Below, one piece after another: positions 25,001 through 32,600 of a stretch of 64,000 bases of DNA. The notes under the pieces were generated by a model. That model was not told where the DNA came from, did no database searches, and worked only from the letters and a program-made list of their open reading frames with translations. The stretch is from Phorcus lineatus. Its lineage: Eukaryota; Mollusca; Gastropoda; Trochida; Trochidae. The DNA lies in the NCBI GenBank assembly GCA_921293015.1, contig OV121087.1, positions 38,550,630 to 38,614,629 on the forward strand, written 5' to 3'. Position 1 is the stretch's first letter, and every line of letters starts with the position of its first letter. The translations under genes and the position numbers were made by a program.

Positions 25001-26062
25001 GAATAAAGTTGATGGTGATGATAATGTTTGAATAGCCAACACGGACATATTTAAATATCAAGTCTTTTTACCGCGTGTCCACGTTTCATGTTCCATGTTC
25101 TATCAATATCGTATATACAACAAATGTTGAGCTGAACGATCACCTACATGACTTCGCTTTGGTTAAGGAAAATTATACTACATTCGCGACAACCAAGGGC
25201 TAATGTTCCCATTATCCGCACAACCACCCCTAGAACTTTTCATCAGGAAAATGTGCACATAAATTATTCCGCCCTTGATGAAAATAGGATATGGTAAAGC
25301 TAAAGTTACAGAGTTAAAGACAGTCCTATACGGCGAAGCCTTAGGAATTTGAATTTCGAATTGTCAAAGTAAACCTCCCAACTTCATTTACTGTTAGCAC
25401 AAAAGAGTGAGCTTTAAGCAGAAACTGTAAGACAAACTTTCAATCATTAGGCCAAGGGTGCTCGGGTACGTTAATTGAGAAGCTCGCAGGTCCAATAGAA
25501 ATAACGGTTTCATTGGCTAACTCAAACTCGGACATATTTAAATATCAAGTCTTTTTACCGCGTGTCCACGTTCCATGTTCTTCTTAATATCGTTTATACA
25601 CTTGCCTTATCGTTACTAGAATAATCATATACGCCAAGTTGACATAATACTAGTTGTCTATTTTGAGAATCTATAACCTTGTGCATTGACTTTTTTAATC
25701 AAACTGTCAACAAAAAATATTTAATACTTCAAGCATTTAACATAAATTTACTATAAATTATTAAAATGTTGAATGTCAGCAATTGTTCTATATTATTGAT
25801 ATTTTCTGAACTAACAGTTTATATACAGTATAAGGCCTAGAAGTTTTTGTCTACATTATTTTAGGTTTAATCAGTGGGTGACTGTTAAAGCTGTTATTCC
25901 TATTGAATTGCTGTATATAACATGTATGTTGTTTGTACTTTCCAGGTTTCATATTAGACTAACTGACACTGTAGTTATAGCATTGATATGTAGACTTACG
26001 GTTTTGCGTTTGCAGCAGCCAGCATCATCAAAAGAATGATCCCCTTCATTGTGAGCAGTGAT
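1837..26062 (-). CDS. Thioester-containing protein / CD109-like (alpha-2-macroglobulin family), left paralogue, 34 coding exons
   Basis: Predicted secreted or surface thioester protein that captures proteases or tags targets. Exons L1-L34 in transcript order: 26000-26049, 24559-24722, 24261-24286, 23629-23785, 22996-23066, 22327-22455, 22032-22071, 21247-21331, 20826-20946, 19920-20141, 18812-19054, 18073-18171, 17050-17112, 16729-16920, 16238-16387, 15542-15625, 14704-15146, 13984-14101, 13400-13513, 12435-12539, 12024-12152, 11053-11191, 10417-10593, 9749-9830, 9399-9552, 8131-8205, 7571-7748, 7231-7433, 6424-6573, 6023-6085, 5776-5885, 4495-4642, 2293-2395, 1876(or 1837)-1964. All joins keep one open frame of about 1,492 codons, the usual family length. 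Landmarks are the MG1/2 motif IQTDKAIYKPG, VDQSV, FPETWLW after the bait segment, GCGEQ, and YDYYEP near the end. No anaphylatoxin or C345C domain, which argues against C3/C4/C5. Splice boundaries are my reading of GT/AG sites and of the matching exons in the right paralogue. Confidence 0.95.
2526..2730. repeat. Dispersed repeat, GATCGAAAACCGGACA family
   Basis: In the large intron 2396-4494. It shares its start (ATCGAAAACCGGACA, then CGCGCGTCAA) and patchy sequence with 8998-9200. The second copy sits inside an element with terminal inverted repeats; I could not find clear ends here. Confidence 0.55.
2815..3003. repeat. Short tandem duplication, about 137-bp period
   Basis: TTCGTATCAAAGGTAAATAA followed by a matching stretch up to CACGGAGTGGCTC occurs at 2815-2863 and again at 2952-3003 with small changes. 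In the left-gene intron 2396-4494, whose remaining 1.5 kb (to 4494) shows nothing else I can name. Confidence 0.6.
4813..5442 (+). mobile_element. CACTAGTGC-family MITE, copy A
   Basis: A 630-bp element in a left-gene intron with terminal inverted repeats TTAAACGCACTAGTGCAC and its near-complement at the other end (GTACACTAGTGCCTTTAA). Very similar copies lie at 44902-45520 (reverse) and 45739-46368 (forward), and a diverged one at 63118-63680. Ends and outer TTAA suggest a TTAA- or TA-targeting DNA transposon derivative. No transposase is encoded. Confidence 0.85.
5444..5885 (-). other. Exon L31 plus following intron, near-identical to the right paralogue
   Basis: Exon L31 and about 330 bp of the intron after it align with exon R33 and its following intron (57057-57517) with few substitutions and some indels. 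Shared blocks continue past the donor through the intron until a MITE (4813-5442) begins on the left side. Sequence upstream of the exon is unrelated except for the acceptor. Confidence 0.85.
6424..9830 (-). CDS. Left gene exons L24-L29: alpha-helical thioester domain (TED) and second CUB half
   Basis: Exons 9749-9830, 9399-9552, 8131-8205, 7571-7748, 7231-7433 and 6424-6573. Family motifs are STWLTAFVAKTF (L24/L25 junction), ARNYVFIDDE, GGFVSTQ (L28) and [13 protein letters not shown] (L29). L25 ends GRILDNIQ before GG of L26: one residue shorter than the right gene, with Asp/Asn where many relatives have the catalytic His. L28 is one codon shorter than R30. Confidence 0.92.
6850..6970. repeat. 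SINE-like conserved body, copy 1
   Basis: GTGTTGTGGGCTTTCTCCC followed by a GCAATAATACTAGCAGCCGC-like stretch recurs in variant form at 35935-36060 and 50955-51075. The last copy follows a tRNA-like head, which suggests a tRNA-derived SINE body. Confidence 0.5.
8846..9334. mobile_element. MITE with 22-bp terminal inverted repeats, left-gene intron
   Basis: TTAAAGGGCCACAGAGTATG at the left end matches, inverted, CATACTCTGTGTCACTTTAA at the right end, about 488 bp apart. The outer TTAA could be the target site. The interior contains the GATCGAAAACCGGACA segment also found at 2526. Confidence 0.7.
10417..10593 (-). CDS. Left gene exon L23: thioester motif GCGEQ
   Basis: A 177-nt exon encoding [19 protein letters not shown]. 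The GCGEQ codons are at 10523-10537, about residues 1001-1005. In this family the Cys thiol and the Gln side chain form the internal thioester that reacts with nucleophiles on a target or trapped protease. The motif is intact, so the thioester can in principle form. Same size and phase as R25. Confidence 0.95.
10729..10995. repeat. Imperfect tandem duplication, about 180-bp period
   Basis: CTTTAGAAATTCATCGCTCT to GGTTGACTCATTC at about 10,734-10,800 reappears at about 10,914-10,985 with substitutions. It lies between exons L22 and L23. Confidence 0.55.
11053..14101 (-). CDS. Left gene exons L18-L22: MG7 and first CUB part
   Basis: Exons 13984-14101, 13400-13513, 12435-12539, 12024-12152 and 11053-11191. 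L18 carries [18 protein letters not shown] and L19 [20 protein letters not shown], strongly conserved MG7 motifs. L20-L22 encode the beta-rich stretch leading to the thioester domain ([21 protein letters not shown]). Sizes equal those of R20-R24. L18 ends on an unusual GTTTGT donor. An inverted-repeat element begins 27 nt upstream of its acceptor side (14128). Confidence 0.9.
12571..12681. repeat. (TA)n microsatellite with TACGATA interruptions
   Basis: About 110 bp of almost pure TA, starting 30 bp upstream (in transcript sense) of exon L20's acceptor. Frames that cross it are low-complexity artefacts. Confidence 0.95.
13010..13310. mobile_element. (AAT)n run and SINE-like fragment
   Basis: About 12 AAT units (13010-13046) are followed by about 260 bp with a block reading CAGGTACCCAGTTGTACTGC then a TGGGTGAACAGAGG-like stretch, common in molluscan SINE/tRNA-derived repeats and also visible near 52,885. 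Assignment is from recall of the pattern, not a search. Confidence 0.45.
14128..14527. mobile_element. CATTCTCTCCC-family MITE, copy 1
   Basis: A 400-bp copy with ends CATTCTCTCCC and GGGAGAGAATG. The 9-bp flanks ACTATTTAC and ACTATTAAA agree at 7 of 9. The right inverted repeat is shortened. One end lies 25 bp from the acceptor of exon L18. Confidence 0.8.
14704..15146 (-). CDS. Left gene exon L17: bait/hypervariable region with Pro-rich tandem repeats
   Basis: One 443-nt exon (about residues 633-780) starting DANVRVFTNGALP and ending [13 protein letters not shown]. These flanks mark the bait region inserted in MG6 of alpha-2-macroglobulin-family proteins, the segment that target proteases cleave in true macroglobulins. 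Between them lie about four and a half 19-residue repeats with consensus TPYPGPTPYPIGYTPxPGA. The segment is rich in Pro, Tyr, Gly and Thr and almost free of charged residues until MKKVERVRT. The right gene splits this segment over R18 and R19. Confidence 0.93.
14815..15060 (-). repeat. 57-bp minisatellite inside the left bait exon
   Basis: The marker GGTCCA on the plus strand recurs at 14815, 14872, 14929 and 14986 (exactly 57 nt apart), with a degenerate copy (GGTGTC) at 15043. The unit encodes 19 residues, so gain or loss of a unit keeps frame. The units differ from each other at several bases, so the array is not freshly amplified. Confidence 0.9.
15542..21331 (-). CDS. Left gene exons L8-L16: MG3-MG6
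   Basis: Exons 21247-21331, 20826-20946, 19920-20141, 18812-19054, 18073-18171, 17050-17112, 16729-16920, 16238-16387 and 15542-15625. L8 opens with KLPRFEVKVDLPS, the usual MG3 start. L9-L10 carry YTFGEPVKG and [15 protein letters not shown]14 carries HDMAPHANVIVYYIRNDGE and L15 [16 protein letters not shown], the family's MG6 hallmark. L9 differs from R10 by three codons with extra cysteines (SCACEQ), and L11 is nine nucleotides longer than R12. Confidence 0.9.
17400..17860 (+). mobile_element. LINE 3' end with zinc-binding (zf-RVT-like) tail
   Basis: From 17495 a frame of 75 residues reads CPVCIIPTVEDEFHFCLQCP and ends at TGA 17720. The Cys pattern with EDEFHF and CPFYSNLR is characteristic of the C-terminus of many non-LTR reverse transcriptases. 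A 3' UTR with CCTGTGGCCCCTTTACTG and AATAAA follows. It is 5'-truncated and antisense to the left gene's intron. Confidence 0.85.
19091..19213. mobile_element. Small AT-rich inverted-repeat element
   Basis: CAGGGACGTGTATCGCCGAA near 19,092 matches, inverted, TTTTCGGCGATACAAGTCCC near 19,210. The core is AT-only, about 120 bp in all, in the intron between L11 and L10. Confidence 0.7.
21493..21850. mobile_element. MITE with about 85-bp inverted repeats and perfect 10-bp target duplication
   Basis: The outer ends are ATCCTGCTACATCAGCGTAA and its near-complement. Inverted similarity continues through GAGCT..CTTCCATATACCCTGATCTC to CTCGTAC. The flanks ATGTTTTTTC at 21483-21492 and 21851-21860 are identical. 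A 10-bp duplication points to a MULE-type mobiliser. It lies in the intron between L8 and L7. Confidence 0.88.
22032..24722 (-). CDS. Left gene exons L2-L7: MG1-MG2 and start of MG3
   Basis: Exons 24559-24722, 24261-24286, 23629-23785, 22996-23066, 22327-22455 and 22032-22071 encode the first macroglobulin beta-sandwich domains. Recognisable family motifs are YLILVPE at the N-terminus, SIFIQTDKAIYKPG at the MG1/MG2 border (L4), NFRTFAIYSDL (L5) and GHWKIKVTID (L6). Exon sizes 26, 71, 129 and 40 nt are identical to R4, R6, R7 and R8. Donors after L4 (GTTTGC) and L6 (GTTAG) are weak but in phase. Confidence 0.9.
24890..25020 (+). mobile_element. Probable LINE 3' tail remnant
   Basis: A segment ending GGGGCCAATATCCTTGAATA then AAGTTGATG resembles the 3' UTR ends of non-LTR elements such as the one at 17,723-17,855. 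No coding part is left. Confidence 0.35.
25042..25599. repeat. Segment flanked by about 72-bp direct repeats in left intron 1
   Basis: CGGACATATTTAAATATCAA plus GTCTTTTTACCGCGTGTCCACGTT-like continuation stands at 25042-25113 and again at 25529-25599. Between them lies a 396-bp unit (25119-25514) that recurs in the intergenic region. The direct-repeat frame could be a very small LTR-like (TRIM) element or a tandem duplication. Confidence 0.65.
26000..26062 (-). CDS. Left gene exon L1: start codon and signal peptide
   Basis: The ATG is at 26047-26049 on the minus strand. It opens a 15-residue hydrophobic signal peptide (MKGIILLMMLAAANA) followed by KP. The donor GTAAGT follows base 26000. The 50 coding nucleotides end in phase 2, exactly as in exon R2 of the right gene, which supports this start. 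An acceptor (CATAG, AG at 26063-26064) sits 13 nt upstream of the ATG, so a separate non-coding first exon, as in the right gene, is expected further right. I could not locate it with confidence. Confidence 0.85.
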
Positions 26063-26708
26063 CTATGAATTAAACAGGTTACATTAGATTTTGTTATCTT
26101 ACGACTTTTTGCCATGATTGTCAGTGATAAAAGTGAAATGTCAGTTGTTGACACGGATAAAAATAAGTTTATATATTTTCTTTGCAAAAACGTAGCCTGC
26201 TCCATATCAAAAACACAATTTAATTTCCATAAACATAACACTACTATTCTGAGAAGAAACCATGCTTATACATACGATGAATATATTGTCTTTTGAGGGG
26301 AATGTTTAAAAACCTATACAAGAACATCATAGTGGATATAAACAAATGACAAGTTATCAAGTTTCTATGATACATCCTAGAGAGAATGTTTGTTGTTCTT
26401 GAGGATCTCTAATTTATCTCTGCACTCACTGGATCGTAGGCAAACACTAGATACAATAAAAGGAAATTATATACCTATTAGTCTCTGTCAAATCCGTAAC
26501 TTTAGCTAACCTGTCTGTTAGCAAGCTAAGGTAGTCACTGGAGATGTCCCTGTTAAAAATCACTCTTATGTTGACTTTCCCTTATCTCTTGTATGTAGAG
26601 GTGGGTAACAGATGATTTTTCTCACGTGAGGGTGGAAGGGAATATTATATTCTATACGTGGGACAGATATCATATCATAATCATCGACTGACACGTTTAT
26701 TTAAAAAC

Positions 26709-27900
26709 AACAAATGTTGAACTGAACGATCAGCTACATGACCTCGCTTTGATTAAGGAAAATTACACTACACCCACGGCAACCAAGGGCTAAGATAAGA
26801 TAATCTTTATTGTCCCAAATTTGTTTTGTATAATTACAATTCTCCAGAATGAAGAGAAATAATAACATTATATTCAAAAACAATTCATGTCAAAACAGTT
26901 AAGATAGACAGATGATTTACTTAATTTACATGAAAAACGTGATGCAACATTAGACAGAATTCATTTTTCTAATGCTGCAGGGAATGAATGATTGGCGGAA
27001 CCTGTTTGTTCGAAAAGTCGGCATACGCAGCCTACGTCCAGAAGGTAATGTCGAATATTCCAAGAAAAGTGGATGGGAAGAATCGCCCACAATTTTGTTT
27101 CCTTTTCTCGATAACTGCTGCTCATAAAAACTGCCGATCGTTTCAATAGGAAGCCCAATAATCTTAGATGCGGTATTCACGATTTTTAACAATTTGTTTC
27201 TATTTTGAACATACAAGACACTTTGAATGAAGGTTCTGTAAAACAACATCAAGATGGTTTGATCTATTTTAAAGTATTTTAGTTTCCACAAGAAATGTAA
27301 ACGTTGTTGTCCTTTCTTATATATTTTCTCAGTATTCTCATTCCAAGAGAGTTTAGAATCAATGATAGTACCTAAGTATTTATATCCATTTATTCTTTCT
27401 ATTTTATTGCCATCAATTCACACAGATTGTAATGTTGACTTAGTTCTCCTAAAATCAATTATCATTTCTTTAGTTTTTTGAACGTTCAAATATAAAAAAA
27501 TTAGATTTACACCAATCCACAAATCTTGATAGCTCGAATCTATAATGTTCCCATTATCTGCACAACCACCCCTAGAACTTTTCATCAGTAAAATTTGCAC
27601 TTAAATTACTCCGCCCTTTAGGTTTGTTTTGATATAATAACCCATTTAAAAGGATTTATACGAGAAGATGAAAATAGGATGTGGTCAAGCTTACAGAGTT
27701 AAAGACAGTCCTATTCGGCGAAGCTTTAGGAATTTGAATTTCGAATTATCAGAGGAAACCTCCCAACTTCATTTGTTGTTAACATAAAAGTGTGAGCTTT
27801 AAGCAGAGACTGTAAAACAAACTTCCCAATCATAAGGCCAAGGGTGCTCGGGTACGTCTTTTGAGAAGATCACAGGTCCAATAGAAAAGACGGTTTCATG
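26709..27900. repeat. Second copy of the 25119-25514 unit, split by a LINE
   Basis: 26709-26793 and 27546-27900 together match 25119-25514 (about 90% by eye, plus a short extra stretch near 27,620-27,670). The interruption is the LINE fragment at 26794-27545. The order shows that the unit duplicated before the LINE inserted. Confidence 0.85.
26794..27545 (-). mobile_element. 5'-truncated LINE reverse-transcriptase fragment (CR1/L2-like)
   Basis: The minus-strand frames read LNVQKTKEMIIDFRRTKS, then ILMLFYRTFIQSVLYV, then LPSGRRLRMPTFRTNRFRQS and FIPCSIRKMN, the usual C-terminal stretch of CR1/L2-type reverse transcriptases. Frames are broken, so it is dead. The 3' end is a TAAGATAAGATAATC-like repeat (plus strand 26,793 onward). 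The host unit is interrupted at a TAA, giving at most a 3-4 bp target duplication. Confidence 0.85.
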
Positions 27901-28267
27901 GTAAAATCAAATGTATATCAATACATATGATGAAAAGTCCCAGGGGTGATCAAGTGAAGAGCATCGGAATAGTCAACCCTGGGTGATTGAGGATGGTTGC
28001 ACGAATATAACTAAATAAACTATTCAGAAGCTTATATTGGTTTTTTTGTGTCTGTAAAACGAGTGTATGAGTGAGACATTGGGGTTCAAATTACCTCTAA
28101 CATATTCAGGCTAAAAGAAATTAGTTATTAATTTAGAACGGGTTCAGTTGAATGAAAAGATATTGCCTCCTGGCTGAAATCTATGATTTTTTTAAAATCA
28201 CATTTCTATTTTACTTGTTTGACTTGCCGTTTTGACAGTGAAGAAGTAACCTTTATACATGTATGCA

Positions 28268-28707
28268 CATTCTCTCCCAACAGAGGTAGCTCCGTCATGA
28301 ATTGCTAAACTACCTCTGTCCCAATACGAAGGTTTCTTGTGCACGAAATGTAGAAATCTGATTTGATGCAATCAAAGTTACTTGTGCAATCAGCGACGCC
28401 GTTTCAAAAGGTATTATTTATATCGTCTAAGTTATTTCCGTAAGCTTTCCAAAAGCATAACTTTATTCGAATATGCACATTGCACTTTGAGTCTTCTTTA
28501 CAGAACACAAACGCCTCACTTTGCGACTGCATCATTGCATAGGCCTGTTCATGCATTCGGTGTTATCATTGGCTGAACTATTGCAAGGTAATTGAAGTTG
28601 CAATATATCGCCGGTAGGGGAAACTGCTGGAAGCACAAGAAACCTTCGTATTAAGACAGAGGTAGCATAGGAATTTATGACGGAGCTACCTCTGTTGGGA
28701 GAGAATG
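28268..28707. mobile_element. CATTCTCTCCC-family MITE, copy 2, with perfect 9-bp target duplication
   Basis: A 440-bp element with long inverted repeats (about 60 bp, including CAGAGGTAGCTCCGTCAT and ACCTCTGTC). It is flanked by identical ATGTATGCA at 28259-28267 and 28708-28716. A 9-bp duplication plus long inverted repeats fits a Mutator-like (MULE) derivative. It sits between the two gene starts. Confidence 0.9.
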
Positions 28708-29533
28708 ATGTATGCACTGTAGGGCCTGTAGGTGGTTTGTATGATTGAAGGTAAATATACCTGGGTAAAAAAATAGGACCACGTATTCTTATCACCTTAA
28801 AGTGCATTTTATGTAGGATTTACGAAAAGCTTGTCAAAATGATAAATTCTTCCAAATTGCTGACCCCTAACTTTCTAATTCATATATAGGTTAATAAAGA
28901 ATACATAAATAAACGTTTGAGCAGAATTCAAAATCATGAAAGAAATATTAAGTGTACATAAACATGAATACCCAAGCATAAGTTAAAAGTTTCATTTCAT
29001 AGTGAATTACAGGCAAAGAAGAGGTACTTTTAAAGAGAGCTTGTTTGTCATCAAATAGATAGGGGCAGGTTGACTTGAAACTTATGAATTTGGATATAAA
29101 GCAATTAGTTGAGCGTAATATTTGTAATCGATATCTTCGTAATATCATTAATGCTTTATTTTCAAAGAACAAAAGGTTAAAGATGCACATTGAACCTCCA
29201 AATATAAAATTGGTAAATATTTTTTTTATAAATCATTGGCAATTTTATTGGAAAATAATAAGGAGCAATGATATAATCGACATCCATGTTTAGTCATTTG
29301 AATCAGCGCGTTTTGTTAAGAATATGAATTTTTTTTTTAAATCCTATACTGTAGTAATATAACCCTTAGGGCTTTTAAAAATATTATATGGCCAAAAGTC
29401 GAGTTGAATTCCAGGATTGGTAGGTGGTTTAAATTGTGAACAAATCTATGTCACCCTACCCTTGCAGAACACCTTCTCATAACGTTACTAAGGTGGGCAC
29501 AGATAAGCATGGTCTACAAGGCGGACATACATG

Positions 29534-29661
29534 TATATAAACAGGTAGAGTTGGTCCGAGATAAAGCTCTGCTTCACTTGGCCTGAGCGGAAATGTGTGC
29601 GTTGTGATTGTCGCAGAAAAGCAATAACATTGGAAAGCTGTATAATTCTAAAGGTGTCAAG
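29534..29661 (+). promoter_or_regulatory. Candidate TATA promoter and non-coding first exon of the right gene
   Basis: A TATATAAA box is at 29534-29541. About 25-30 nt downstream the transcript would start, and a good donor (AAG|GTAAGC) follows base 29661. The next acceptor, with a pyrimidine-rich tract, ends at 30118, 23 nt before the start codon. The exon has no long frame and is read as 5' UTR. This is a motif-based guess; transcript data would settle it. Confidence 0.5.
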
Positions 29662-32600
29662 GTAAGCCCTTTTTGTTTTTATACAAAAAATACTGACATT
29701 ATCTTAATGTTTAAATTTATTTGTTGAGTGGCTTCACTACAATAACTTCTTTGAGAGGCATTTATAAGTTGGTGAGATGAATAGAGAACAAGTTATATGG
29801 ATTTACAACTTCTTTATTGCAGGATTGCGACGTTTCGGTGTAGATACTAACACCGTTATCAAGCAAGTGATATTGGACATGATTTGAGAAGGAATATATA
29901 CTTAAATGGGAATAGGCTTGTACAATTTAGTAGGTTGAAGTACAAAGCGTTAAATAAATTATATTGATATGGTTTACAAGGTTGATAAGGTTGATGTGAT
30001 AAGGTTCACTACAATAGTTTTAACCTTATGATTTAAGCTATGTCTTATGACTATAAGAATTTGTCTATCAATGTGATTAACCAAAAGGATTCTTAAATGT
30101 CATCATTCTTTATTGCAGAGACACACGATCCCGGATTGACAATGTGGCAATTAGTCTTGATCGCTCTGGTGAGCGTTGCAAGCGCTAAAAAGTAAGTTTT
30201 GAAATATTTTTGAAAAATATATTTTTCAACGACGTTATTTTTCTCTTATCGGGCGATATTGAGTAGGATAATGGTTCTAACTATCGACAATGAGGATATG
30301 CTGAAATACGCCGTTTAAAATAGTATCTTATTTCGCGAGGCAAGTGCTAAAAAGATTGAAAAACAAGAAATAACAATATCAATGTCGTTATCATTTTTCT
30401 AGATAATTATTCCTAAAGGAAGGTATGATTTTTCCTTAAACAAAGGTTTGGAAAAATAACTACATAATAAATACGATTGTACAGATTAGGTGGATCATCA
30501 TGACAATCAAACATGTTCATAGTACACTCGAGAAAAATTCCTAATAAATGTACCTTTATCCTTGAGAAAACACATCTGTTGACGGTTTATATTATAAATA
30601 GATATACTTGAATCGTGGTCCACTTCTTTTACAATATTATCTGACAATGAATACAGGTATGTCCTGCAGATATGTCGGGGGCAAGTTCTCCAATGCATAG
30701 GGGGTCATGACACTCTGAGTCTTATCTTTATCTTTTCTTCTTAAACAGTTTAGTCAATAAACTATTAATCTAAATTAACAATCTAAAGATGATAGAATAA
30801 ATTCAATAAATCAATGCATCGTTTAGATTTATTAAAGATATACAATTTACATAGGTCAGTATGCAATCCTTTCATAACTTTGTCAAGTTTGTATTCATTT
30901 TTATTTCCGTTCTAACCACTTATGTTGATATTCAATATAGAGATACAATAATTCGTTGTATACAGCACATTATCACAGCAAAGCCATAAAACTACATATT
31001 ATATTGTACCCAAAATTTTGACAAAACAGTATTTATGAATAGCTCATTATTCAACAGTAATAGTACTGTTTGACATGTTTCGCCCTACCGGTGGCAGTAG
31101 TCATTTACAAATCCATACGTCTACACAAAAAATCGCCCGACCAAGAGAGAGAAACTTTGTTTGATAAAGCGGAGAGAAAACTGTTAAAGAAATAGCATAT
31201 TGATAAATGTGGGTGTAATATTATACTCAATTAAACCAGCTGATAGCATGGATAAATGGGAACATGACGTATGAAGTGAAGCGCTAGGTAAAAGTATTTG
31301 AATTATTTTGCATTTTGAATATCTGTTTATAGTCACTTACTGCATATGTCTTACTCATCTCGTGTACAGCACGTTCATGGTTCTCGTACCGAAGGCTATC
31401 GGTCCCTCGTCGATACTGCGTGTTGGTGTCAACTCATTGAACGACTCCACGGATCTGTCCGTCACAGCCAGTGTAGTATCACAGGAGTGGAGCAACTACC
31501 CCTACAAACACTACGAGCGTATCACAGTCGTACACGCCAATCAAACAGGGAGTATTGATGGAGGTATGCAACTGGTGTATTTGTTGATTATTGTAATTCA
31601 AACGCTTATTATCCTGTTAATAAAAGTTTAAAAAATATACTTAAAGAATGTGAAAAACCTGCGAACACCATTATACTGTAGGTAAACAAAACTTTGATTT
31701 ATATTTCTATTATATATGAATTATTCTGCAACATTAATCTTTATCTTTTCAGGTAAAAGTGGCATCGTTGATGTTAAGGTACGTCGACAATAAATTCACG
31801 ATGTTGTTACATAGACGTAAAGTCAATATTTTGAAAGAGTAAAATCTTGAATGTCTTATTCAAAGTAATCGTAAAAACTACTCTATAAAATATATGGCAG
31901 AGATTTCCCTTTCAGTCTAATTGTTTCAACCAAGAACAAAGATAATCATAACGAAGGTTACATAACCCAAAAGTCATTTTGAACTGATGGAGACTTTGAA
32001 CGACCTGGTGGTACAATTATGTGAATTTTATTTAGATCTGCGCTTTCATTTCATGTAACCTATTAACTGCTTCTTGCATCAACGTTTCATAAACTTGCCT
32101 ACGTAGCAAACTTTACCTATTTACGTGTTCAGCTCCCTGCGCATTTGGAGAGTACTTCGTACCAACTGAAGGTTCAGATTGAGACCAGCAATGGCGAGGA
32201 ACACATCAAACTGCACGACCTCCAATACTACTCTAAATACCTCTCCGTGTTCATTCAGACGGACAAAGCTGTCTACAAACCAGGTTCTTTGGGTATGTTC
32301 CACTTTGTCTAATATCCTCATTATTAATTTCGTGAGATGCCATTACCTGTTCATTTTACCGAAAAATGTATCTGATTAATATGAAGCATTTAAACATGTC
32401 TGTACGATTTATACATGTATGTACCCGTTTTATGAAAATACCTATGATGGCTAACCTTTTTTGTGTAACATCTCTGGCTTTTCCAAGAACTAGACTTCCC
32501 ATAAAGACACTTCTTATATATACATTACAAGGTTACTTTTAAAAATACCACTCCCTTGTACCTTATCATGTATACAGCAGAACTTTGCGTCCGATACTGA

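Larger units (their letters stand above)
26063..29533. other. Shared 5' intergenic region of the two TEP genes
   Basis: About 3.5 kb between the two gene starts. It holds the duplicated unit with nested LINE (26709-27900) and MITE copy 2 (28268-28707). The remaining 26.1-26.7 and 28.7-29.5 kb show no coding frame of weight. Promoter elements of both genes must lie here, but only the right TATA box is recognisable. Confidence 0.7.
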
